From Paludibacteraceae bacterium (lineage in GTDB: Bacteria > Bacteroidota > Bacteroidia > Bacteroidales > Paludibacteraceae), in contig JAFYMM010000260.1 of the NCBI GenBank assembly GCA_017550055.1, positions 1-11,156 of the forward strand: a stretch of DNA of 11,156 nucleotides, read 5' to 3'. The notes beneath the pieces are model-generated. The model did no database searches, was not told the origin of the DNA, and saw only the letters and a list, made by a program, of their open reading frames with translations. Of the stretch, positions 5,732-11,156 are shown piece after piece. How positions within the stretch are numbered: the stretch's first letter is position 1; each line of letters begins with the position of its first letter. Both the position numbers and the translations under genes were made by a program.

Positions 5732-7249
5732 TTATTTTTTTTCTATTGCTTCGTTGATTGATATTTTTTTGTTGTTTTTGAATGCCACGATTACGGCATC
5801 TTTGAAGGTTGCTTGCACGGTTTTTAGATTTTCTTTTGCCTTGTTGTAAGAGGTAGTTTCGGTGCAAGTGTATTTATACCATCCGTTTTCGGTGTAGTAG
5901 GTTACTGGTTCGTATTTTTGAGCGCGACGCATATCGTAGTTGTCTTTTGGCACTTCGTTGCGTGAGCTGAACACTTGTATGCGAAATGTGATATTGTTTT
6001 GAGGAGCTTCCTCTGGTTTTGCTACTTGTGGTTTTGCTACTTGTGGTTTTGGTTGCGATTCTTTGGCTTTGGCTTCGGCAATTGATATTTTCTTATTGCC
6101 TTCGAAAGCCACGAGTACAGCATCTTTGAATATTTGTCGCACCTCTTTTAAGCGGGTTTCGGCATCGGCGTATGTGTGAGTGTCGCCACAGGTGTATTTA
6201 TACCATCCGTTTTCGGAATAGTGTGAGATTGGTTGGTATTTTTCAGCTTTGCGATAGTCGGAGTTGTTTTTAGGAATCAGAGTGCGCGAGCTGAATACTT
6301 GTATTTTGTATGTTACTGCCGATGACGGAGTTTCGGGTTTTGTCGTTGGAGTAGGTTTTGTGGTTTTATCGCTTTCTTTTCCTTTAGATTTTTCTTTTTT
6401 CTCTTTTGTGGTAGTTTTTGGTTTTTCGGTGCTTTGTGGTTGTTGTTCAGGCTTTTCGGTTTTAGTTTCGATAATTTGCGGAGTAGTTATTGTGCGCTTG
6501 TCGTATTCGTGTTTGTATTTTTCGAATGCCGAGTAGATGCAAGTAGCCATTTTGTTTTGTCCTTCTTCGGAGAGCAAAAAAGTTTCTTCGGTAGGGTTTG
6601 TGATGAAGCCCAATTCGACGAGGATGCTTGGCATTTTCACTTGGTGGAGTACCCAAAAAATGGCTTGACGCACGCCACGATCGAGGCGTTTGATTTCTAC
6701 GAATTCTTTTTGGATATAGTATGCAATTTCGACAGATTGGTCGATGTATTTGCTTTGCATGAATTCGAACATGATGTAAGAATCGGGCGAAGTGGGGTCG
6801 AAGCCTTGGTAGGTTTCTTTGTTGCCTTCTTCGAGGAGTAGCACCGAGTTTTCGCGTTTTGCAACTTCGAAGTTGGCTTGCGATTTCGAAAGCCCTAATG
6901 TGAAGGTTTCGGCACCGTAGGCCTTAGTAGATTCGCTGGCGTTGGTGTGGATGGATATGAATAGGTCGCCATCGGCATTGTTTGCTATGTTAGGACGCTC
7001 TTGTAGGGTGACGTATTTGTCGGTTTGGCGAGTGTAAACTACTTTAACATCAGGGTGTTTGTCGGTTATCATTTTGCCGACAGTGAGGGCTACGTTGAGG
7101 TTGATAGTTTTTTCTTGTCCCTTTTTGCCTACTGCACCGGGGTCTTTACCTCCATGCCCTGCATCGAGCACGACGGTGAACTGTTTTGCCGAAATTGTTA
7201 AGGCAAATAAGAGGTAAAATATTGATAATATGCTGATTTTTAGTTTCAT
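5732..7249 (-). CDS. Exported N-acetylmuramoyl-L-alanine amidase (Amidase_3) with two C-terminal SPOR-like repeats
   Basis: Zinc amidase that cleaves the bond between muramic acid and the stem peptide, as in cell-division AmiA/B/C. A signal peptide occupies 1-21 (cleavage near ISA). The Amidase_3 domain (about 23-247) has the zinc ligands H32 in DAGHGGKDPG, E46 in GQEK, H101 in SIHTNA, and the catalytic glutamate E212 in VELGF. A Lys/Thr/Pro-rich linker (about 252-311) leads to two homologous repeats, each about 85 residues (313-397 and 420-505), beginning YKIQVFSSR and FRIQVFSSR and sharing ENGWYKYTC and FKDAV-VAF. They look like SPOR-type domains, which bind septal glycan strands lacking stem peptides. 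A QVAKP doublet separates the repeats. First gene of an operon with the MlaD-like gene; the start follows a good promoter by about 15 bases. Confidence 0.92.
   Translation of the reverse strand: MKLKISILSIFYLLFALTISAKQFTVVLDAGHGGKDPGAVGKKGQEKTINLNVALTVGKMITDKHPDVKVVYTRQTDKYVTLQERPNIANNADGDLFISIHTNASESTKAYGAETFTLGLSKSQANFEVAKRENSVLLLEEGNKETYQGFDPTSPDSYIMFEFMQSKYIDQSVEIAYYIQKEFVEIKRLDRGVRQAIFWVLHQVKMPSILVELGFITNPTEETFLLSEEGQNKMATCIYSAFEKYKHEYDKRTITTPQIIETKTEKPEQQPQSTEKPKTTTKEKKEKSKGKESDKTTKPTPTTKPETPSSAVTYKIQVFSSRTLIPKNNSDYRKAEKYQPISHYSENGWYKYTCGDTHTYADAETRLKEVRQIFKDAVLVAFEGNKKISIAEAKAKESQPKPQVAKPQVAKPEEAPQNNITFRIQVFSSRNEVPKDNYDMRRAQKYEPVTYYTENGWYKYTCTETTSYNKAKENLKTVQATFKDAVIVAFKNNKKISINEAIEKK
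5868..6216. repeat. 25-bp identical direct repeats within the two SPOR-like domains
   Basis: Positions 5868-5892 and 6192-6216 are identical over 25 bases, 324 bp (108 codons) apart, encoding the shared ENGWYKYT motif on the minus strand. The rest of the two domains has diverged. Homologous exchange between the copies would delete exactly one SPOR-like domain and keep the reading frame. Confidence 0.85.
6015..6044. repeat. 15-bp in-frame tandem duplication in the amidase linker
   Basis: GGTTTTGCTACTTGT occurs twice back to back (6015-6029, 6030-6044), coding on the minus strand for a doublet of QVAKP between the two SPOR-like repeats. The unit is a multiple of three, so copy-number change would only lengthen or shorten the linker. 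Confidence 0.85.
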
Positions 7250-7271
7250 AGTTTAATGGTGTATTTTCGTG

Positions 7272-7302
7272 CAAATTTACAAAAAAAAAGTAATATAGGC
7301 AA
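7272..7302 (-). promoter_or_regulatory. Promoter of the amidase-mlaD operon
   Basis: Minus strand TTG (7302-7300), 20 bp, TAAATTTG (7279-7272), the Bacteroidota consensus. Predicted transcription start is near 7265, leaving a very short leader of about 15 bases before the amidase ATG at 7249. Confidence 0.75.
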
Positions 7303-7349
7303 TATTTGTGTCATAAAAAAAGTTAATTAGTTTATCCGCAGATAAGGTT

Positions 7350-7414
7350 ATAGTATATTTATAGTATATTTATCCTATATTTATAGTATATTTATGGTAT
7401 ATTTATAGTATTTT
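7350..7414. repeat. 11-bp A/T minisatellite, six copies
   Basis: The unit ATAGTATATTT repeats without gaps at 7350, 7361, 7372, 7383, 7394 and 7405. Copies 1, 2 and 4 are identical; copy 3 has ATCC, copy 5 has ATGG in place of ATAG, and copy 6 is one base shorter. The period is close to one helical turn, so the A/T steps face the same side of the helix. It lies between the divergent amidase and lipoprotein/protease promoters. A small hairpin TTATC-CGCA-GATAA (7332-7345) precedes it. Confidence 0.9.
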
Positions 7415-7647
7415 GTAGATTGCTGTAAGTATGGTTCTTCGTTAGTTTAGTTGAAAAAAGTCTTAAACTCAAAGATTTCTTTATCCATCATAAGATACTT
7501 CTAAGATAGTGAACCGTAACTGCTCCTTGTGTTTGTGTGGGTTCATATTTATGATTATTACTTTTAGATTTTGGGTGATTTTTTTTGATAGTTGATAAAA
7601 ATGATGTGTGTTTTATAGATATTTGTGATTTTTTTATGGGAAAATAT
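7415..7647. other. AT-rich divergent intergenic stretch without recognised element
   Basis: No open frame of coding character is seen on either strand. The only symmetry noted is GAACC/GGTTC flanking a loop of about 24 bases near 7510-7545, too weak to call. Long T-runs around 7580 and 7630 could contribute to bending upstream of the promoter at 7648. Confidence 0.5.
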
Positions 7648-7678
7648 TTGCTTTTTATAAATTTATTTTGTATATTTG
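7648..7678 (+). promoter_or_regulatory. Promoter of the lipoprotein-metalloprotease operon
   Basis: TTG (7648-7650, in the context TATTTG), 20 bp, then TATATTTG (7671-7678): a full match to the Bacteroidota -33/-7 pattern. Transcription should start near 7685, giving a leader of about 75 bases. The leader can form a small hairpin with AGGG-G-T (7690-7695) pairing to ACCCT (7706-7710) with one bulged G; no known riboswitch class is recognised in it. Confidence 0.8.
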
Positions 7679-7749
7679 CACCGAGTTTTAGGGGTGTTGA
7701 TATCTACCCTGAAAATATTTAGTTAACCTTATTTTTAATCATTTAAAGT

Positions 7750-7755
7750 AGGAGG
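7750..7755 (+). promoter_or_regulatory. Perfect Shine-Dalgarno AGGAGG before the lipoprotein gene
   Basis: AGGAGG ends four bases before the ATG at 7760. The other genes in this window (amidase, mlaD-like, ccsB, protease, lptD) have A/T-rich leaders with no such site, as is usual in Bacteroidota, so the site stands out and fixes the start of this gene. Confidence 0.7.
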
Positions 7756-7759
7756 CTTT

Positions 7760-8227
7760 ATGAAAAAATTAATCTTTTTTATTTCGTTATCCATGCTAAT
7801 TTTAGTTGGATGTGAAAAACACTATGAACGTACCAGTTGGGTAAATCCAAATGTGGAGTGTTGTGGTGTCAAAGACCCACTGAATAATTTGGAGTGGTTG
7901 ACTCAAACTGCTTATTTTGATGAATATAAAACAGCGTCATTTTCATTTTTTAATTGTATATTATTATTTGAAAATGATACAACACACGAAAATTTTATTG
8001 TAACTAATACGAAGACAAGTGTAAATTGGGTAATAATTTATGATTGCAATGGTGATATTATTGATGGTGGTGCATACAATTATACAAATTCAAATAAAAT
8101 TAAATATATAAAAAATAGTGATAATTCAGAATTAGCAGGTCCAGCTCAACCATGTCGTACATGTGATGAATTTTTTAAAACTCACACATTAGTTGATTCA
8201 ATAGCGTATTATATTGTTAAACCTTAA
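7760..8227 (+). CDS. Small Cys-rich lipoprotein of unknown function, partner of the M6 protease
   Basis: A 155-residue protein with a lipoprotein signal: MKKLIFFISLSMLILVGC, lipobox LVGC with the acylated cysteine at 18 followed by Glu-Lys. The mature part has six further cysteines (34, 35, 66, 96, 132, 135), including a CC pair and a CRTC, suggesting disulfides or metal binding. The segment CCGVKDPLNNLEWL (34-47) and the later IIYDCNGDIIDGGAY (92-106) remind me of small Bacteroidales lipoproteins that share a DPLxxLxWL start and a YDCxG strand; I cannot name a family. Thirteen bases separate it from the protease gene and both share the promoter and terminator. An inhibitor, chaperone or surface anchor of the protease is plausible by analogy with protease-inhibitor pairs in this phylum, but nothing in the sequence proves it. 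Codons are strongly A/T-ending. Confidence 0.75.
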   Translation: MKKLIFFISLSMLILVGCEKHYERTSWVNPNVECCGVKDPLNNLEWLTQTAYFDEYKTASFSFFNCILLFENDTTHENFIVTNTKTSVNWVIIYDCNGDIIDGGAYNYTNSNKIKYIKNSDNSELAGPAQPCRTCDEFFKTHTLVDSIAYYIVKP

Positions 8228-8240
8228 GAATAAGAATATT

Positions 8241-10766
8241 ATGAAAAAAATAATCGTTTTTTTGTTATTATTTATAAATTTTTCTTTTTTGATTTTTGCT
8301 TCTCCAGCGTATTCAATTTTACAAGAAGTAATTCAACCTAATGGAGATGTTATATGTATATCTTTGCATGGAGATGAGTATGGTTCATGGTATGAAGATG
8401 ATAAAGGAGATATTATTGCTTTAAATAGTGAAAATTATTGGGTTTATGTTAATGTTGAAAATGGAGCAAAAATATTAACGAATCAAATTGTAACACGAAC
8501 ATCAGTACCTTTAAGTGTAGATAAAAGTTCTATTCATAATTTTATTTTGAAAGAAAGGCAAGAAAAGTATCGAATAATGAATGATTTAGAAAATAATTCT
8601 GCAAATGAAAAGTCAAGTGATGAAATAGGAAAAAAAGCACCATTATCAGCGACAGGTGTGCAGAAAATATTAACAGTATTAGTTCAATTTGAGGATGTTA
8701 AATTTCAAAATCAAACAGGTATAAGAAATTTGGTAACTAATATGATGAATCAAGTAGATTTTCGTCATCCGGGGCAATCTCAAATAACAGGAAGTTTGCG
8801 TGATTTTTATTTAAAAGCGTCATATGAGCAACTTGATGTTAGAGCTACAGTAATAGGTCCTTATACTGTATCTCATAATAGAGCCTATTATGGAGCTAAA
8901 ACAAATTCGGAGAATGATGATAAACGACGAGCTTTAGCTCGTGAAGTAATGGAAATGATTGTTGATGATATAGATGTAAGTCAATTTGATAATAATAACG
9001 ATGGATGGGTTGAATGTATACATATTCTTTATGCAGGTCAGGGGGAAGATTTATCTGGAGTAAATTCTGATGCTATTTGGCCTCATAAATGGAATTTGCT
9101 AACATATGTAAGTGGTGATGGTGTGAAAATGAGTAGCTATATTATGACTCCTGAACTTGGAATGATTAATAGTTATCGTGGTATAGGAACTGTATGTCAT
9201 GAATTAGGGCATATTCTTGGTGCTCCTGATTTTTATGATACAGAGAATGATGTTTTTAAAGGGACTCAATTTTTTGATTTAATGGCAAAAGGGTCTTGGA
9301 ATGGAGATGTTTTAGCAATGTCTCCAGCTCATCCAAATCCATATGTAAAGACAAAAATATATGGTTGGACTACTGCATTTGAATTACTTGGAAATAATAA
9401 ATTGTATACTATACCACCTTCTGAATTATATAATAATGCAATTTATAAGTTATCAACCTCAACATCAGGTGAATATTATCTTTTGGAAAATAGACAAAAT
9501 AAAGGTTTGCCAGGAAAAGGATTGGTTATATATCATGTAAATTCAGGTATTGAAGATGTTCTTTCTGATAATGATGTAAATATTGCACATCGACAAAATT
9601 TATATGTAGTTGATGCAAATAATCGTATAGAAAAATCCGCAATGGGTACACCAGAATCTTATGGCGATATAAATACATCTATGGCTACATTCAGAGATAC
9701 TTGTTCTAAAAACATATATTTTACATCAGAAAGTTTGCCTTCAAATAGTGCATGGAATGGTGATACAACTTATAATAAAGATGTATGTTTCATAAGTGCA
9801 ACAAGTGGTACTGGGATTAAATTTGTGCTTAATCCAGAGATTGAGGGTGATGATATACTGTGTGATTCTGCGATATATTCGTTGAAATATGTGCCTTCGA
9901 AAGCTACAATTGAATGGACTTATACAAGACCTTCTGGTATTTTAGCTACAAGTGTACCATTGCGTATAGGTTCTGGGCAAGGAACAACAGCGGTATGTTT
10001 TAATCGTGGTTATAATTTAGTAAATGAAGATGCTGGTGGGATTATAGTTCCAGAAAATCCTTTTCTACCAGCACCAACTTCGGCAAGAGGATATGTACAA
10101 AAACCATATTCGGGATTTGTTGAAATTCAGGCAAAGATAACATTTAATGGTGAAACAAAAATACTGAGAAAAACAATCTATATGCCTGAAAAAGTTGTAA
10201 TTAATAATGTTGATTTAGGTTCGTTGGGTGTTTGGTATGTTGGTACAATGCAATCTATAACATTAAAAACTCCAACAGACGACACTGTACTTGAAAACAT
10301 ACGATGGGATGTTGAATATCCAAATGGAAGCACTCAAATTACGTATGGAAGGTCGGTTGTTGTTAGACCTAATACCAAAGGAACATTGACTGTTACTGCG
10401 ACTTATCTTGATGGATGTAATGATGAATATGAATCACATACAAAAACATACTCAATTATTAGTGCATTTAATTTGACATATACCAACCCAGCATCAGGAA
10501 GTGTGGAAATAAGTGTTACGAATGGTGATGCTCCAGGTGAGTCTAGTATGCGAACAATGTCTATAAACAATCAGCCAACTCCATATCTAGGGGCTTACAG
10601 AGTGGAGTTGTGGCATGATATTTATGGCAAAGTGAGAGAAATGGATGTACCAGAAAATAACCCTACAATAACAATGAATTTGGATGGTTTGAATAGTGGT
10701 GTATATGTGATGAGATTGATTATTGATAATCAAATAGTAGAAGCGTCGCAGTTGATTGTGAGATAG
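8241..10766 (+). CDS. Secreted M6-family zinc metalloprotease with Por/T9SS-type C-terminal domain
   Basis: Predicted secreted endopeptidase related to immune inhibitor A. The upstream in-frame ATG at 8214 overlaps the lipoprotein gene; the one used here starts the signal peptide MKKIIVFLLLFINFSFLIFASPAYS, giving 841 residues. A pro-region (about 26-135, with QPNGDVICISLHGDEYGSWYE) is typical of M6 proteins. The catalytic domain (about 140-460) has an EF-hand-like calcium loop DNNNDGWVE (250-258), the zinc motif HELGHILGAPD (H320, E321, H324, D330) and a Met-turn FDLMAKGSWNG (M348). Ig-like beta domains follow (about 535-740). The last 90 residues, with YRVELWHDIYGKVR, LDGLNSGVYVMRL and ending ASQLIVR, match the layout of type A sorting domains recognised by the type IX secretion system, so export and surface display are likely. 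All catalytic residues are present. Substrate unknown. A/T-ending codons dominate. Confidence 0.9.
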   Translation: MKKIIVFLLLFINFSFLIFASPAYSILQEVIQPNGDVICISLHGDEYGSWYEDDKGDIIALNSENYWVYVNVENGAKILTNQIVTRTSVPLSVDKSSIHNFILKERQEKYRIMNDLENNSANEKSSDEIGKKAPLSATGVQKILTVLVQFEDVKFQNQTGIRNLVTNMMNQVDFRHPGQSQITGSLRDFYLKASYEQLDVRATVIGPYTVSHNRAYYGAKTNSENDDKRRALAREVMEMIVDDIDVSQFDNNNDGWVECIHILYAGQGEDLSGVNSDAIWPHKWNLLTYVSGDGVKMSSYIMTPELGMINSYRGIGTVCHELGHILGAPDFYDTENDVFKGTQFFDLMAKGSWNGDVLAMSPAHPNPYVKTKIYGWTTAFELLGNNKLYTIPPSELYNNAIYKLSTSTSGEYYLLENRQNKGLPGKGLVIYHVNSGIEDVLSDNDVNIAHRQNLYVVDANNRIEKSAMGTPESYGDINTSMATFRDTCSKNIYFTSESLPSNSAWNGDTTYNKDVCFISATSGTGIKFVLNPEIEGDDILCDSAIYSLKYVPSKATIEWTYTRPSGILATSVPLRIGSGQGTTAVCFNRGYNLVNEDAGGIIVPENPFLPAPTSARGYVQKPYSGFVEIQAKITFNGETKILRKTIYMPEKVVINNVDLGSLGVWYVGTMQSITLKTPTDDTVLENIRWDVEYPNGSTQITYGRSVVVRPNTKGTLTVTATYLDGCNDEYESHTKTYSIISAFNLTYTNPASGSVEISVTNGDAPGESSMRTMSINNQPTPYLGAYRVELWHDIYGKVREMDVPENNPTITMNLDGLNSGVYVMRLIIDNQIVEASQLIVR

Positions 10767-10786
10767 TTAATAGAATTGATATCGTA

Positions 10787-10823
10787 CGCCAATCTCTCTG
10801 GAGAGAGGTTGGCGTTTTTTTTT
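10787..10823 (+). terminator. Rho-independent terminator of the lipoprotein-protease operon
   Basis: CGCCAATCTCTC (10787-10798), loop TGGA, GAGAGGTTGGCG (10803-10814): 12 bp with a single wobble, directly followed by nine T. It lies 20 bases after the protease stop codon and insulates the operon from the next promoter. Confidence 0.95.
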
Positions 10824-10834
10824 GTTGTGGGGTA

Positions 10835-10865
10835 TTGTTTTTAGGGAATTTTTTTAGTATCTTTG
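10835..10865 (+). promoter_or_regulatory. Promoter of the lptD-like gene
   Basis: TTG (10835-10837), 20 bp, TATCTTTG (10858-10865), the same spacing as the other three promoters in the window. Transcription would start near 10872, about 45 bases before the proposed TTG start codon. Confidence 0.75.
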
Positions 10866-10917
10866 TCGTTAATTTTGTGTAAATTGTAATAAATATATTT
10901 ATATAGGTTAGAAGTTT

Positions 10918-11156
10918 TTGATAAACAGCAGGTTATATTTACAAAAAGTATTTTTTGTAATTGGTGTCTTTGTTCTTTTTTTAGGAATTATTGATGCTGA
11001 TGCTGTTGTTGTGTCGCAAAATGATTCGATTTTGGGTGGTGGAATAGCGTTGGATTCGGCTGTTTTGGATTCGACGAGTGTGGCGATGGATAGTTTGAAG
11101 GTGGATAGTGTAGGGGGAGATTCGGCTGTGGCACCGAAGAAGGATGTGTTGGATGC
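10918..11156 (+). CDS. lptD: Probable LPS-assembly outer membrane protein LptD, N-terminus only, TTG start
   Basis: An open frame runs from a stop at 10909-10911 to the window end. It contains no ATG before an internal one at residue 56, so TTG at 10918 is the best start. The product begins INSRLYLQKVFFVIGVFVLFLG and continues IIDADA, a good Sec signal peptide with cleavage after Ala29. The mature start is built of Asp-Ser repeats (NDS, LDS, LDS, MDS, VDS, GDS), then APKKDVLDA. An Asp-Ser-rich leader ending in a Lys-rich VLDA segment is how I remember Bacteroidales LptD (OstA-like) proteins, which insert LPS into the outer leaflet; the beta-barrel that would prove it lies beyond the window. 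Proximity to the envelope genes fits. Other large outer membrane proteins with a similar leader cannot be excluded. Confidence 0.55.
   Translation, partial: MINSRLYLQKVFFVIGVFVLFLGIIDADAVVVSQNDSILGGGIALDSAVLDSTSVAMDSLKVDSVGGDSAVAPKKDVLD

Noticed and set aside
6264..6841. Plus-strand open frames opposite the amidase
   Set aside because: The products are Phe/Val-rich low-complexity translations of the complement of the Lys/Thr-rich linker and catalytic domain, not real genes.
8214..8240. Earlier ATG for the M6 protease
   Set aside because: It overlaps the lipoprotein gene and would put nine polar residues before a complete signal peptide that begins at 8241.

Overview
The window looks like chromosomal DNA from a Bacteroidales bacterium (Bacteroidota). 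The evidence is the gene content (split CcsB/CcsA cytochrome c assembly pair, Bacteroides-type DnaA, an amidase followed by an MlaD-like protein, a protein that looks like the start of a Bacteroidales LptD, and a secreted M6 protease with a Por/T9SS-like C-terminal domain). It is also the promoters: four upstream regions carry the Bacteroidota pattern TTG - 20 bp - TAnnTTTG with identical spacing. Genus cannot be fixed from the sequence alone.

Layout. 1-201 is the 3' end of a pyruvate:ferredoxin oxidoreductase gene (+). 202-700 is a gene-free but highly structured spacer: a nested palindrome, a long terminator hairpin, an imperfect inverted-repeat element and a cluster of four short A/T-cored palindromic units. 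701-2847 is the ccsB-ccsA pair (-), genes overlapping by four bases, with its own promoter. 2965-4368 is dnaA (-); its terminator stem contains the -33 element of the ccs promoter. 4369-4822 is an AT-rich spacer with a strong hairpin. 4823-7249 is a two-gene operon (-), amidase then mlaD-like, with a clear promoter. 7250-7759 is a divergent regulatory spacer holding an 11-bp tandem repeat and, at its right end, a (+) promoter and a perfect AGGAGG ribosome binding site. 7760-10766 is a two-gene operon (+) of a Cys-rich lipoprotein and an M6-family zinc metalloprotease, ended by a textbook terminator. From 10835 a further promoter leads to the truncated start of a probable lptD gene (TTG start).

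How the genes fit together. Amidase, MlaD-like protein and LptD all concern the envelope (peptidoglycan remodelling, lipid transport, LPS assembly). The lipoprotein/protease pair sits between the amidase operon and lptD, is visibly richer in A/T-ending codons than its neighbours, and has its own promoter, ribosome binding site and terminator, so it looks like a self-contained accessory secretion cassette. CcsB/CcsA attach haem to exported c-type cytochromes; the CcsA here lacks the C-terminal histidine that normally ligates periplasmic haem, the most surprising single residue in the window. No known selfish element, CRISPR array, tRNA or rRNA was seen.
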